Assembly (NCBI RefSeq): GCF_020509005.1 | Contig: NC_063017.1 | Span: 4,030,001 to 4,094,000 of the forward strand | Direction: 5' to 3' | DNA length: 64,000 nucleotides | DNA from: Fulvia fulva | Lineage: Eukaryota > Ascomycota > Dothideomycetes > Mycosphaerellales > Mycosphaerellaceae | Part shown: one piece after another, positions 42,666 through 54,510 of the stretch | Position numbering within the stretch: position 1 is the first letter of the stretch | Layout of the letters: the number at the start of each line of letters is the position of its first letter | Notes under the pieces: model-generated | The model's input: only the letters and a program-made list of their open reading frames with translations | What the model was told of the DNA's origin: nothing | Databases searched by the model: none | Translations under genes and position numbers: made by a program

Positions 42666-44787
42666 GGTGACTGTGGGCGGTCTATGCTACCGGCGATATA
42701 GTCTGTACGTGTGCGCTCGTTGGTGCAGGTAGTGTAGTAGTGAGGTCGAAGTATTTAGTCAGATTGGATTTGTTGTGACATGTGTTCATCCAAGGAAGAC
42801 ACATGGCCACACTGTCATCCGCTAGCGCGAAAGCTCGGATCTTGCCGATTGAACTCAAATAAGAGACCCGTCGGACACACTCTTTCCATCACATTCTGTT
42901 TCTCTCATCACCCTACACATCCCGTCATCCTGAGGCCGCAGCCTTCTACGTCATGTCGTCGAGAAACCAACCATGATGGTTGATCACGACATATGTAGCC
43001 TCGCGCCATGCTTCCTACTTCAGTACACGAAATCGCCCAAACAACTACGATCTTCTCACAGCGAATGAGCACGCACAACGGAAAGCGCTGTACGGAACTG
43101 TGTTCGAGACGTAGGTACGTTACGATCACCTCGGACTGAGAGGGTCGAAGCAAAAATGCTTGGCCAGGCTCTTTGGTGAACAGTGCGGCTGAAACACGGG
43201 TACTGTATTGACTTGACATTCTTCATTCTCGCTCTCTACTGCTCGGCAATGCGAGTCAAGGCTAAAAGACGACTACCTCGCTGCTGGTTGTGTCGGCCTG
43301 CAGGCGTGTTCCCTGCGACTACCATAAATCATGGGCGAGCGCGACTACGCTTCCACCCCAGCCATGCTTATCTTCGTGGTACAAGGCAAGACTGGTGTCC
43401 AGTGTCGCCCAAGCTGGGCTCACAGACTCATCGGGCTACTGTGTTAGCATGAACATTACTCCCACGTGTTCTGTGGTTCCCCTCGGAGCCTGGAAGCTAA
43501 CGCGCCAGACTTGTAGATATCACACTGGACCTCAACCTTCTTCGAAAACGATTGTGCAGCTGCGCATGCGGTGCGTAGTCTACTTCCTAGCGACGACACG
43601 TGCGAGATGTGTTGCTGTACCATTCGACCATTCCTCATCGCCAAGCTGCACCTGGGATGTATCTCAAACTACACAGTATACTCACCATGTGCCATGACGG
43701 CATTCAGGCACATGGCGCTGGCATGTGCCGTGCTTCATACAGCACCGAGACCTTAACCAGCACTTCGAGGCCTGAAGTGTTCGGTAGCGACCCGAATTGT
43801 GCTTCGTGGAAACCCTGGAGTCTCTTTGGGCCACCGTGAACCTCCGAACATGTGGCACTTGAGCAGATGCCAAGAGTCCGTGCACCGACTTCACATGCTA
43901 GTCGTCGTACATCCCGCACAGCTTCGTCCCGATATCAGCACAAGCTCCTGGTAGTGCCTCGAGAGGCTCGCCGGACGATGTGCACATTTCCACAGACGAC
44001 TAGCCATGCGAGCCCCAGCTCTGCGCTAGGATCGTGATTGAGATGGTCTTGCGTTCTTTCAAGTGGACCCGAGATAGCTGGTACAGAGACCCGACAGACT
44101 AGCGGTGAGTTGACGCCTGCTCGTTACACGTACTGGTACCTTGATAGCCCCTCTACCACATGAAGCCAGTGGCTGCGCCAGTCAAGAGCGCCAAGGGACC
44201 TGCTATACTCACTCATTAAGCTGGCGACATTACCGTTGCGTATGGAGTACTATACTCTCTTAACCAGTACTCGAGCTCGATGCGGCATGTGGCTTGACAA
44301 AGTCGTCTTTCGTGGAATTCCTGTAGCATCCGAATTCTGCTATCGCGCGCTGGACTAGCACCTCTCACAGCATATTGACCTTAAGCTATCGCTTACATAC
44401 CACGCCGCTCACAGCCACAATATGCACGCATGTGCTGAGTAGCATTCTTTTGTTGGCGACTCGCTGCATGGTAGGACGTTCTGGCACGACACATGGCTTT
44501 CGGATACTTGCATGGGACCTTCCTTGGCGAGGATTGCAAGCCACGATGGCCATTGTGAGCTCGGTATGCTGAGCTCCAGCAAATGTTAGGAACGCCATCG
44601 GGAATATAGGGCTCGATGCTGTGCATGAAACCAGAGATGAGATGGCCTCGAACTCCCACGTGGCAGGGCATGCTACTGTCGAAGCCTGACCTGAAGGGGC
44701 ATATAAAGCCTACCGATCTTTCCACGATCCTGTTAGTACTATCATCTTCGATTAATCATTCCACCACAACAATCCAATTTCAGCAGC
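42666..44787. other. longest gene-free stretch in the window
   Basis: About 2.1 kb without a convincing gene. Frames up to 135 codons occur on both strands but none shows motifs or consistent codon bias. No terminal repeats, tRNA or strong AT bias seen. The right end carries the promoter of the secreted-protein locus. Confidence 0.5.
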
Positions 44788-46324
44788 ATGGCCTTTTCCA
44801 AGTTCGTTGTCGTCGCGGCAGCTCTAGCTGGTTCTACCCTCGCTCAATCCGGCACTACGGAGCCTCAATTCGACGTCGCCGCAATCGCTGCAGCAGGTCC
44901 TCCGCCAGAGCCGAGTATTGCCATCAATGTCCCTTCCCAAACTATCCACTTTGATGCTGTTGCAGTCGAGCAGTCTGCTGCCGCAGAGCAGAGTGCAGCC
45001 GCCCAGGACCCCAGCGGCACCAAAGTCAAGCGCGCTGCTTGTGATCCTCAGATCTTGGGGAAGGGTCCTGTCCCGAGTCCAGACACTGATCAGGCTTTCG
45101 TGTCGTACTCGGCTTTCGCCAGTGCGGCTTTAGCGGCTCCTACTCCTGTTGGATACACCAATACTTTCAAGAGCCTCAAGGCTATGAATAATGCTCTTGG
45201 ATACATGGGGTACACTCTCTTGGACAGTTATTATGTGCCGCTTTGCTCGAAGAAGTGCGACGAGATCAATGGTTGCTCTGCGTTCAACGTCGGTGAGTAT
45301 CAAGACAATCTGATTTTCTCTTCAGCTCTCACTGACAATACTTAGCCTTCGAACGCTCTCCATTCAAGGATCCATCGCCAAAGGGTGGTGCTTGTGATCA
45401 GCCAGATACCACGACTCTCATCAAGTGTGTCTTCTGGGCGGCCCAGTCAACACAGCCAACGCCGTGAACGACGGCCAGTAGCGTAGTCGTGTAAGCACCA
45501 TCTCCCCCAATCACCGTGATCATCCATAACTGACATCTTCCACCATCGCCGGCAGCAACGGCTACGTCAACCAAACCGTCGACTACGCCGAAGGCTACAA
45601 AGCTCCCACCTACCTCAACTCCCGCGCCATCAACGCTCCAAACGACTGCAATGGCCAAAGCTCCTACATCGGCAACCAATACTGGAGCGACGGCAAACCC
45701 TTCGACAGCCGTCGCTGCGCAGCCGCCTGTACCGCCCAGACCAACGCCAACCCGGGCACACCCTGCCGCTGCTTCAACACTTACGTGATCAGCAAGGACG
45801 GCAAATCGTTCGGGCAGTACTGTGCTATGTATAAGCAAGAATGGGACGCTTCTTACGCTACTGTTGATAAGGTTACTTACAACGGCGCGCCCTACTCGGT
45901 GTCGTACTCGTACGCTTTCTCCAACAGCGCGAACAACGGCCTGCCATGCGTTAAGAGCCAGATCACCGCTTGTGGGAGCAAGGTCGCTGGACGGTGTGGC
46001 ACGTACCAGCAGTGTAACCCTGGTCAGAACTGCCATTGTGGGTCTGATGTCAATGGCAACACAGCCTGCTTCCAGGATCACTCTTGCGGTTCGCAGACTT
46101 GCACTACTAATGCGCAGTGTGGCAGTGGCAGTATTTGCCTGAACTCGAACAGCTGCTGTGGTTTTAGCATTTGTGTGCAGAATACTGTTTGTGCTAATGG
46201 CTCGAATGCTAGGCATATCTTCAGGAAGAGGCAGGGTGCTGATGTTAAGACGGCGGTGCATTTTCCCGGTGATGATAGCACTGTTCCCGCGGATCAGACT
46301 GAGGCTGCTACGCCTGATGCTTGA
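44788..46324 (+). pseudogene. broken gene for a large secreted cysteine-rich protein
   Basis: Belongs to a common fungal secreted family of unknown function. Exon 1 (44788-45292) encodes a signal peptide (FVVVAAALAGSTLAQS), a propeptide ending KVKR (Kex2-like), then ACDPQILGKGPVPSPDT and a C..KCDEINGCSAFNV block. A 53-bp intron (45293-45345) is normal. In exon 2, after LIKCVFW, the frame shifts by one base near 45438 (a G appears missing). In the shifted frame, where PVNTANAVNDGQ is recognisable, a TAG follows at 45479-45481, at a usual Trp. No acceptor AG precedes the next conserved block IAGSNGYVN near 45552. From there a clean frame runs to 46324 with cysteine-rich C-terminal repeats. Three independent defects make it a probable pseudogene. 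Confidence 0.7.
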
Positions 46325-46606
46325 AGGGGGTCTGATGGTAGACGAGGGTATGAGTTGGCGTTCGAGGGTCGAGTGATGAGATGGTTTGGCTAATGACGGA
46401 CTGCTCTGCTTGCGATCAATTTCGGGATAAACTAGTTCATGTAATTTGTTACACCACATAAATCGATTAGAGCTACGTTTCGGATGGACAGGGTTCGAGC
46501 ATTCGAAAAGCGTCCATGATCCAGTCCTATCGGCCAACATTCTTGCAGCGGGCACTCAAGTTGGGTTCAGACCTCATTGCACGTAACAATTGTAGTGCTC
46601 AGAGAG

Positions 46607-48143
46607 CTAGCTGGCGTTTGAGGTCTCATGAGATGCACCTTCTTTTGCCACGGATAAGACAGCAGCACCCGTATGGCCCACCAAGGCAAACGAGCCACAA
46701 TCAGGAGTCGTGGTTGGCATCTTCAGTCGCTCTGCCGGCGCTCTCGATGGCAGTGCAAGCGACAGCACGTCTCGAGGGTGTAAATGCACTCTGATGGAAG
46801 AGGCACGAGCTGGACATATCTCATCGTGACAACACCGTCCCCTTCCGAGATGAGTTCGATCACCTCCCTTGACTGGTGTGGCCTGTCCGACAAGCTCGTA
46901 CCGACCCGGCTGAGTCGATGATGCTCGAAAGATAAGGTTCCAGGTCCATGCCATTGGTCCGGCGAACGGGGTTAGGAGAATGTCGCCTGGTTGAGTATTC
47001 TCCGTCGTTATCAGAGCTGGTGTAGACCCATCGCAGATGGTCTTCCACATTTTGCTTGGAAGCCCATCTGATGCAGAGCCGAAACCCATGGCGCGTAGGC
47101 GAGTGGCTACATCAGCTGGAAGATCCTCAATGCTGCGTAGGACAAAGCGGTCAGCGCCATCTGTCATACATATCCCTCTGAACTCTTGGAATCCGTGAGT
47201 ACTTGCACTTTCCGTAGGTTTGGAAGGGTTTGGAAGTGGGCGAGTTGAGGGCTCTGCCGCCTCATCGAGCCTTTTCATGAAGAAGAACTGGACCTCAGGA
47301 TGGGTCAATTCTAAGCCAAAAGATTTCACGAGCTTCATCAAGCACACCATTAGGTCCGAGACTGAAGAAGCACTCTCACCATACTGGACACTGGTGAGCT
47401 CGTATATATCCTTGATCAAGTCAGTTAGAGCTGCGATTAACGTCTGATCGTAATTCGGCACAAGCTTCGGTACTTGGCTTCCACGCAGGGCCATGGGTAT
47501 AAGAGCATATACCTTGTCGCGCGGCTCGCCACACTTCAGGTCGTCGTGCTTGATCAAGTATCGGAAGACGTCGGAGACGTTGCGCGCGTGCTGATGGATG
47601 CCCTTCGCTCGCCTCTGTTCCTGAGCCACGTCATTAAGCAGACGATGTACTTTCTTGAAGCTATCGGAAGGTGCCGAAGATCTGCGGCTTTCATCGTCAG
47701 CAAGCGTCTCAAGATCGTCCAGGAACAGCCATACGTTGCGGTTGCCTGATTTCAACAGAATGCGAACTGCTTTGGCGACCACAACCTCTTGTACAGTCCA
47801 AATCCTGGTGAAAAATGGATCATCGAGGAGTGATTAGCATGAATCGATGCCGATAAGGTACATCTTGCAGGTAGCCTTGGGCCAAGCTGATGTCCATATC
47901 GGTTATCGGACTCTCGTCGATGTCAAGACTGTGCTGAAGGATCACTGCTACCCACTGTGCTTCCGCAAAAAATGGGCGGTTGTTGAGATACACCCGTTTT
48001 CTGTCGTAATTTGAACCCCATGTGTACGATATAGCGACAAAGGCCGGAGCTTGCGAAATCTCGTATGCTCTGATATCACAATGGATCCCGTTGGCCGTAG
48101 AGAAGACCTCAAGTAGCCGTACTTGGGTCCGTGGGGCGGTCAA
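46607..48143 (-). pseudogene. degenerate HET-domain gene
   Basis: Relic of a heterokaryon-incompatibility-type gene. The first part (47820-48143) carries RLLEVF and the hallmark AFVAISYTWG. The expected centre of the domain (a WIDALCINQ-type block) is missing. Another frame then resumes with a HET-like DDPFFTRIWTVQEVVVAKAVRIL near 47750-47820 and continues to 46607 (C-terminal part, GEPRDKVYALIPMA). No ATG occurs in frame before the first part: an in-frame TGA precedes it and the frame opens at TTG. No intron joins the two parts in the right phase. A deletion plus frameshift is the simplest reading; an unrecognised multi-intron structure is possible. Confidence 0.6.
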
Positions 48144-49395
48144 TGGAACTAGCCTTTCAGATCAATGTGAGGAGAGAGTGGTGAGACAAAACGCGAGAGA
48201 GTTTCGAGGAGCATGGAAGGCTGAGGATCTCTGCTGCGAAAGAGGACAACGGTGGAACTGGAAGGGGGACCCTTGACCCCTGTCGCGCCAACACGTGAGT
48301 ACGCGTCAAAGCCCCTCCCCCAAGCGAACATGCATGACGTCCCTTCCTCCTTCAGCATCCTGCTCCGGCGCCATCTCATCATTGGGAAAAGTTGCTACGC
48401 CGCATACAGCAGGTCATCATACCGCCTTAGCCTATCGCTGCAGGTACATCTAGCACGAGGCTATCAGCTCATGCAGGCACGGCACAAAGTCTTCGCTCCC
48501 CAAGCACGCGACTTGCTACAGCACATTCGACATCCCATGCTACGGACCAGAATACAATGCGGACTAGAATACAAGCAGCACGAGGATGTTGTCGACTTCT
48601 TCGAGACCACGATTAGGTATTACAACAGGTTCCCAACAGACCAGTGGTTGTCCAAGCACGGCATACAGCAAGAGTGTGATTGAGGATGCGTTGACGCAGG
48701 AGAGCGGTGCTGTGCCATATATTGGTTGCAGTGGCCCAAGGTACAACGAGATCGAGGCAGGAAGAGCTGCGAACACAACGGATACTGGCAGGACAGTGGT
48801 CAGCGAGGTGTGGTATTTCATGCACGCCTACCGCCGCCCACAGGATCACCACACCATGCTTGTCGACTCTACTACTCTCAGTGGATGCACAAATGCCACC
48901 AATGCTGTGCGATACTACGAGACTACTGTACAGGATGCCGCACAGCCAGGTAACTACACTTCCTGAACGAGTGGGAATGACTGTATATAGACGAGTTGCG
49001 ACTGTAGAATAGACTGACGACAGCAAAAGACACACAGTTTCTGATACAACCACTTCAATATTCAAGCGAGCCGTTACTGGTCCGCGATGACCAGAAGTAT
49101 GCCGAAGCTCGGCCCAGCTTGGGCCCCTGAAAGAAGGAAGGAGCAAGCCAGAGATACTTCTTCTTCTATGATCTCAACACAGTACCATCAAGCTCAGTAA
49201 GACCAGGAAAAGTTCTTTGTCGAGGCCCTCGAACTTTTAGCACATTGCAGACAAAGGCGATCTTCACGAAGACAAGACGTGGTCCGCATCCGGTGCAACA
49301 AAGCCATGGTGCCAGATGTCACACTTCGTCCTCGACGGAACCTGCAGGATGGTCCTAGAAACATTTGATTTTACTAGTGTATCGTACATCTCATC
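48144..49395. other. gene-free stretch between HET relic and RING gene
   Basis: About 1.25 kb of short frames without motifs on either strand. It contains the RING gene promoter. Confidence 0.45.
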
Positions 49396-51054
49396 ATGGA
49401 AACAGCAGCAGACTTGTTCACAGCTAAGCTGATCTCTCAGCACTGCAAAAGTATCCTCGACCGCAAAGACCACGTCAACACCCTCGACCTGCACCACCGC
49501 GTGGAGGTTCAGTATCCAGCTCTCGACCTGCTGAGACATGGCGACGAGGTAGTGATTCTGCCAGCCACCAACATGGAACACCGCTACGACCCTGTACCTC
49601 CTCTAGTGCCCGATGAAGCCGTCACGATTCACTCCGATCTGACCGATAGGAACAACGTTGCCTCTTCCACGGTATACCCGATCGAATACAACGCCAGAGC
49701 TCCGAGGAGTCCTAAGTCTTCCGTATTTGCTTCACTAGGCGACGACATCCAGCAGTGTCGACAATATGCAGGCAATACAGTGCTCAGGGCCGTGCTTTAC
49801 GACCGTAGTACGGAATTCTATGCAACAGAGAATAACATCCGTATACGAGTAGAACGGACCACTACCTTTCCACATGGAATCGCAAGTACTGAGACCATGG
49901 GAACGCAACCAAGGACGTCACAACGCACGTACGATTGGCCATTGCGAGAACTGCGCCACACTTTCAAGTATCATCCCACGCCATGGGATGCTCAGATCCT
50001 CGAATTAGTCGACAGATCGACCGACAAAGCTGTCCGACACGTTGCTTCGTTGTGCAGAGCACACGACAAAGCTTTCTTCGAAGAGCTACGTGAAGATGAA
50101 CGTGACGAGTGGCGTGGGAAACGTGAATTCGACTACGGCGCTGTACTGGACAGCAAGGCGAAAGTCATTCGCAGGAACGACCCTCGGGTGAAGGATCAGA
50201 GCTGTGCGGTCTGTACGGAAGCCTTCGGTCCCAACACAGTACCCGTCGAACTGACTTGCCACGCCGGCCATGTGCTATGTCGAGGCTGTCTCCTGTACCT
50301 CTGCATGAGCGCAGAAACCTGGCTCGAGAAAATCAAGTGCCCACAATGCAGAGAGCCAGCTTTATCGTGGGAAGAGATGGAGGCAGTCAAGTATGGCGTA
50401 ATCAACGGAGACTTCTACTACCAAGAACAATACACCGAATGGGAGAACTTCCAACGCTCCTGCGCAGATCTCGACAAGGAAGACATCACGAACAAAACCC
50501 ACACCGTCACCCTAAACGAAACCAACCGCTTCATCATCTTCGACAGCTGGCTCTACCTCTTCCTCGAAGACCTCCAAGGAATCCAAGGCCCCACCCTCGA
50601 AGACCGCGAAGTAATGCTCGCCGTCAAAGACCACCTCAACACCCTGTCAGGCTACAGCATCCCAGCCAACGACCTCTTCGAGCAATTGCATTGGGCCGTC
50701 TATAAACGCCTCCTATCCGCCTACGAGTCCCACGGCTGGTTCAAATACCTCGCCCCCCCCCCCCACCACATCGCCCGCTTCACAGAAGAGCCCGCCTGGA
50801 AGTACCTCGAAGACTACCTCCTACGCCCCGGCTACTCCGGCCTTATCACCCGCTCCCTCAAACGCGCGTTACGGTTCGTATCACTACGGGAATGCGATCG
50901 CCGCGGTCCGGGCCATGAGGGGACGAGACATTTCCACGGAGGAAGGGCGTTTTTCGATCTTAATAGTTATGTCGTGAAGCTGAGGGGCGATGTGCCGAGG
51001 TTGGAGCGCTGGGAGAGGGACTTTGAGAGGGAGGATTGGGGAGGGGGCTTATAG
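49396..51054 (+). CDS. RING-finger protein, putative E3 ubiquitin ligase
   Basis: 552 aa, no intron, intact. A C3HC4-type RING at about residues 270-318 has all ligands: CAVC, then C-x-AGH-type (TCHAGHVLCRGC), then CPQC (KIKCPQCREP). Flanking regions are fungal-specific and not recognised; no membrane segments. E3 activity is inferred from the RING alone. A run of twelve C (50753-50764) is read in frame as Pro codons (LAPPPHH) and is a likely slippage site. It sits among damaged HET/NLR genes but shows no lesion, so it is probably functional. Confidence 0.75.
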   Translation: METAADLFTAKLISQHCKSILDRKDHVNTLDLHHRVEVQYPALDLLRHGDEVVILPATNMEHRYDPVPPLVPDEAVTIHSDLTDRNNVASSTVYPIEYNARAPRSPKSSVFASLGDDIQQCRQYAGNTVLRAVLYDRSTEFYATENNIRIRVERTTTFPHGIASTETMGTQPRTSQRTYDWPLRELRHTFKYHPTPWDAQILELVDRSTDKAVRHVASLCRAHDKAFFEELREDERDEWRGKREFDYGAVLDSKAKVIRRNDPRVKDQSCAVCTEAFGPNTVPVELTCHAGHVLCRGCLLYLCMSAETWLEKIKCPQCREPALSWEEMEAVKYGVINGDFYYQEQYTEWENFQRSCADLDKEDITNKTHTVTLNETNRFIIFDSWLYLFLEDLQGIQGPTLEDREVMLAVKDHLNTLSGYSIPANDLFEQLHWAVYKRLLSAYESHGWFKYLAPPPHHIARFTEEPAWKYLEDYLLRPGYSGLITRSLKRALRFVSLRECDRRGPGHEGTRHFHGGRAFFDLNSYVVKLRGDVPRLERWERDFEREDWGGGL

Positions 51055-51224
51055 GAAGGGCGTGGAGAGGGAGAAGGGGGCGGGGAGGAGTTTGAGGAGT
51101 TCGTTTAAGGTTGGGAAGAGGCCGGGTATGGGGAATGCTGGTCCTTCGAGGAAACGGAGGTCGAGGGAGAAGAGGTCGAGTACGGGGAGGATGGTTATTG
51201 ATTGAATTTGGTTGAGGTGGGGGG

Positions 51225-53869
51225 CTAGATGAGGGTGATGGAGCTGTTCTCTTCCCAAGTCACGTCTTGGGCGATAGTCTTGTGATCCAGCGTAAATGTT
51301 CCAAAACGTCGGAATGTACCGTCGTCGGTACGTGCGAGCATCAGTCCATGCTTCCAGACCCGTCCAGTGAGATCTCCAGAATGACCGAGCTTGACGGGTA
51401 ACAAGAAGATCTCTTCCTGCGCCAGCACCGCGAAGCCTTCGCCTGTTGACACGGTCCCGTCGCTTTCTGCTGCTCCATCTCTCGCTACCGGCTTCTCATC
51501 ATCGGTATCAAGCCTCATTGTCCTTCCCTCGGGCTGCTTCGCCTCGAACTTCCCCTTCAAGGCCCTCTCCCTTCTAGTCTCGACTTGCGTGATCCCTAGC
51601 AGTCCCTCAACTCTTCCATCGCCGATCCTACACAAGAACCTCGTCGTCCTCCCTAGTGTCACCTTCAGAGTCAATTTCCCATTCCTAACTTCTCCATACT
51701 TCGCCCCTTGGTCCAGAAGCGTACAGTCATACCCCTTAAATTCACACAGATACTTCATGTGGTAGTCAACATAATACCTCACACCACCCAGCACACTGAT
51801 CCAACTCCGACTGGGTCCAGGGCATCGCTTCGCGGTCGTAGAGTCCAACACATCCCACATTAACCACTGCGGTAGATGTTCCTGCCATAGTCCCGCAAGA
51901 TATAACTGCTCCCTTGTGTCAACCTCAGTCGCAAGACCTGCATAGCGCTCCGCCACTCCCGCAATTCCCAACAGCCTCAGGCCTCCTCCAGTCTCCTGTG
52001 TCGGCATAGCACTCCAATCTCTCACAATACTCATCCACAAATTCAACCGATCCGTCAACAATTTCGGCGCGACGAGGGGCATAGGCCATGTTGTAACGCC
52101 GTGGTATTCGAGGTTCTGTGTCCAGACGTCTCCGGTGCAGGTATCGAGAGCCGGCCCATTGTGGCAGTGGAAGGAGATACAGCGGCCGAAGGATACCATT
52201 CGGGGGGAAAGGAGGCGGTGAGAGTAGGTTGTGGGATCCTTGGAGATGGGGCCTTGGGAGAGGCTTGGATCGTTGGAGATGAGCCGACGGAGTTTGAGGA
52301 CGGCGGATGTGGGGTTGTTGATATGGTTGGAGGAGGAAGTGGTGGTGTTGGGCGGAGTAGTGATTTCGATGTAACAGGGTGTGTCGTGGGGTTGAGATGT
52401 TGTGCTGTTGTAGCCTTGGGTTGCGAAGGAGATCTGGTTCCTTGAGAGGAAGCTGGAGTTGACGTCTGAGACTCGACTTGCAGAAATGTTGAGGTATGAA
52501 TTGGAGAAGACCTCGTTTGTTGATAGATGTCGTTGCGAGCTGGACCGACCTGTAGATCGAATGGTATTAGCTACAACCAAGGAGCATGCAGCATGTATCT
52601 CAGCAGCTGGTCGGAGCACGGAGAGGCACGTATAGGCCGACCAGTGACTTATGCTTCTTGTTCACATACCTCCGCCTATGTTGGCGCACAGCCCTTCGAT
52701 CCATAGATACCGGACGCCAAAATTCCTTGTCAGTTCAATGGCGTCCTGAAAGGTTGCTGGCAGAGCTGACACCTTTAGAGATTCGGGACCATCCTGATGG
52801 GCGAGGTGGAGCGGTACGCCGCTCGAAGGATAGCTGAGAGTGAGGTAGCGTCCACTACACCCTCCAGAGTCTATCACACGAGCTTGACCAGCTTCCTCGT
52901 TGCTCGGCACCTCGATGACTCTCGCAGGCAGTCTAGGTGTCATGCGGTAGCAAGCATGGTTCGTATCACACTCCTCAAGCCAAGACTTGATCTGCGATAG
53001 TGCACGCTCAGATCTGTAGTTTCGATCTAGGCTTCGAGCTCGCGGGAGGTCAATCGGCACCAAACCTGCCGTTCATGAGCACAGTCGACAGTGACCCGAT
53101 CTCGAGCCACACTCAACGCCTCAACCCAGATCATGACCCCCTCCTCCTCATCAATCCTGATTGAATACTTGAATCTAAACTGCAACACATTCTTCCGCCG
53201 ATGCTCACTGTTGATGAACACCTTCAAAGCCACTTTCGGCGTCTGGCCCAGACCAGGGGCCTCATCCTCCCGGAGCGCAACATCCATAGCATACCTCGCA
53301 GCAAGCCCCAAACACTTCGCACAGTAATGATCGGCATCAGCATGTCCCGGTGGCCAAGGAACATATCCCAGGCATGTCGCACAGTACAACTCCCCAGTCA
53401 CTTCCCCCACCTCAAGCCTACAGATATAACAATGTGGCCGCTTCGACTCTCCACGCTTCCACGCTGCGTCCCGGCATCTCGCCGCTCCAGGTTGATGTGG
53501 GATGCCTAGAGTTGTGGCGAGCTCGACCCTGTCCAGCAGGCTATGGGCTCTGAGATCATCGCGATCGTACTCGACTTCGTTGATCCAGGGCTGTATGATC
53601 AGATTGTGAATGTAACGACAGAAGGAGCAGCCGTGCTTGTTGGAGAGAGCAAGGGCGCCGAAGTCCAGGAGCCAGGTTCATGGTTGGAAGTGGTAGACTG
53701 GTTCTGAGAGGATTTGGAAGAGGTTGGAGCTGACGGTTGTGCACGAGGCGCAGCTTGACGGGGACCGGGTGGTGGTGGTAGTGGTTGGAGACACGTGTGA
53801 GGCAGGGTTCTTTGGGCGGTGCCTGCGGGTCTTGACAGATGTCTTCATGATCTGTCTGCACTCCAGCAT
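51225..53869 (-). pseudogene. degenerate HET-domain gene with cysteine-rich N-terminus
   Basis: Second incompatibility-type relic. From ATG at 53869 the frame encodes a basic start and a CASCTTVSS-like segment, then hits TGA at 53678-53680. The same frame then continues with family-like WLLDFGALALSNKHGCSFC, HCYIC and YCATC..HYCAKC pairs down to 53027. Around 53030-53065 the reading shifts to another frame carrying ALSQIKSWLEECDTNH, ARVIDSGG, YLTLSYPSSG and ATFQDAIELTRNFGVRYLWIEGLC (HET core, with Glu-Gly for the usual Asp-Ala/Ser). The last part (51225-52619) holds NEVFSNSYLNISASR and RLLSPRMVSFGRC. A GTATGT donor near 52665 suggests one real intron. Stop plus frameshift indicate loss of function. 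Confidence 0.65.
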
Positions 53870-54510
53870 GATTTCGTCGATGATGACCTGACGCTCAGTA
53901 GGGTAGGACTGTCACACTAGAACATGTATTGATCAAGACGTGGTTCTTGTTGAGGGGACAGGTCGGTTCAGTGCACTGGGCGCCTTAGCGCGTCAGTTTC
54001 ACGTTGCTAGATTCGCGACCTTCTCGGAACTCCCCGATGTCATATCCTCGCAACACTTCACCACCGTACGGTAGTCGACAAAGCCTTCGCCACCTGAGTT
54101 TATATGGAGTTCGCCTGTCAATCTGTCCAGCGGAGCGGATACAATGGTCTTCAGGCTGGACGGGGTGGCTCAGACCATTCAGCATGCACTCACGTCGCAC
54201 AGAAACGACTGATTCAGTAGGTACTACACCATGGAGGAAACTGATTCGCTGAGAACTGCCTGTAATTGCATGTGATCGAGCTGAGAGCGCCACCCTGCTG
54301 CTTCGGGGGCCAGCATTCCTTGCGCAGTGCCTTCCCTAGCGACGACGCCGTCTCAGCCTCACGAAGATATGTACATGGATGGTTCGCACGCAGTGCGTGC
54401 GATACTTACAACTAGCCTCACAGCAGAGCAGTGTCTACACCTCCGTTGAGACTTAGACACCAACACCGGCCGCATCCCTCCGCCAGCAGCATCGTATTCT
54501 AATCATTCAT
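53870..54510. other. gene-free stretch between HET and NLR relics
   Basis: About 640 bp with no supported gene. Divergent promoters of the two relics would lie here. Confidence 0.45.

Noticed and set aside
42666..44787. Possible RIP-degraded transposon
   Set aside because: No clear AT bias, no terminal repeats and no recognisable transposase or polymerase fragments.
45950..46210. Minus-strand frame overlapping the secreted-protein exon
   Set aside because: It mirrors the cysteine-rich plus-strand exon and has no independent support.
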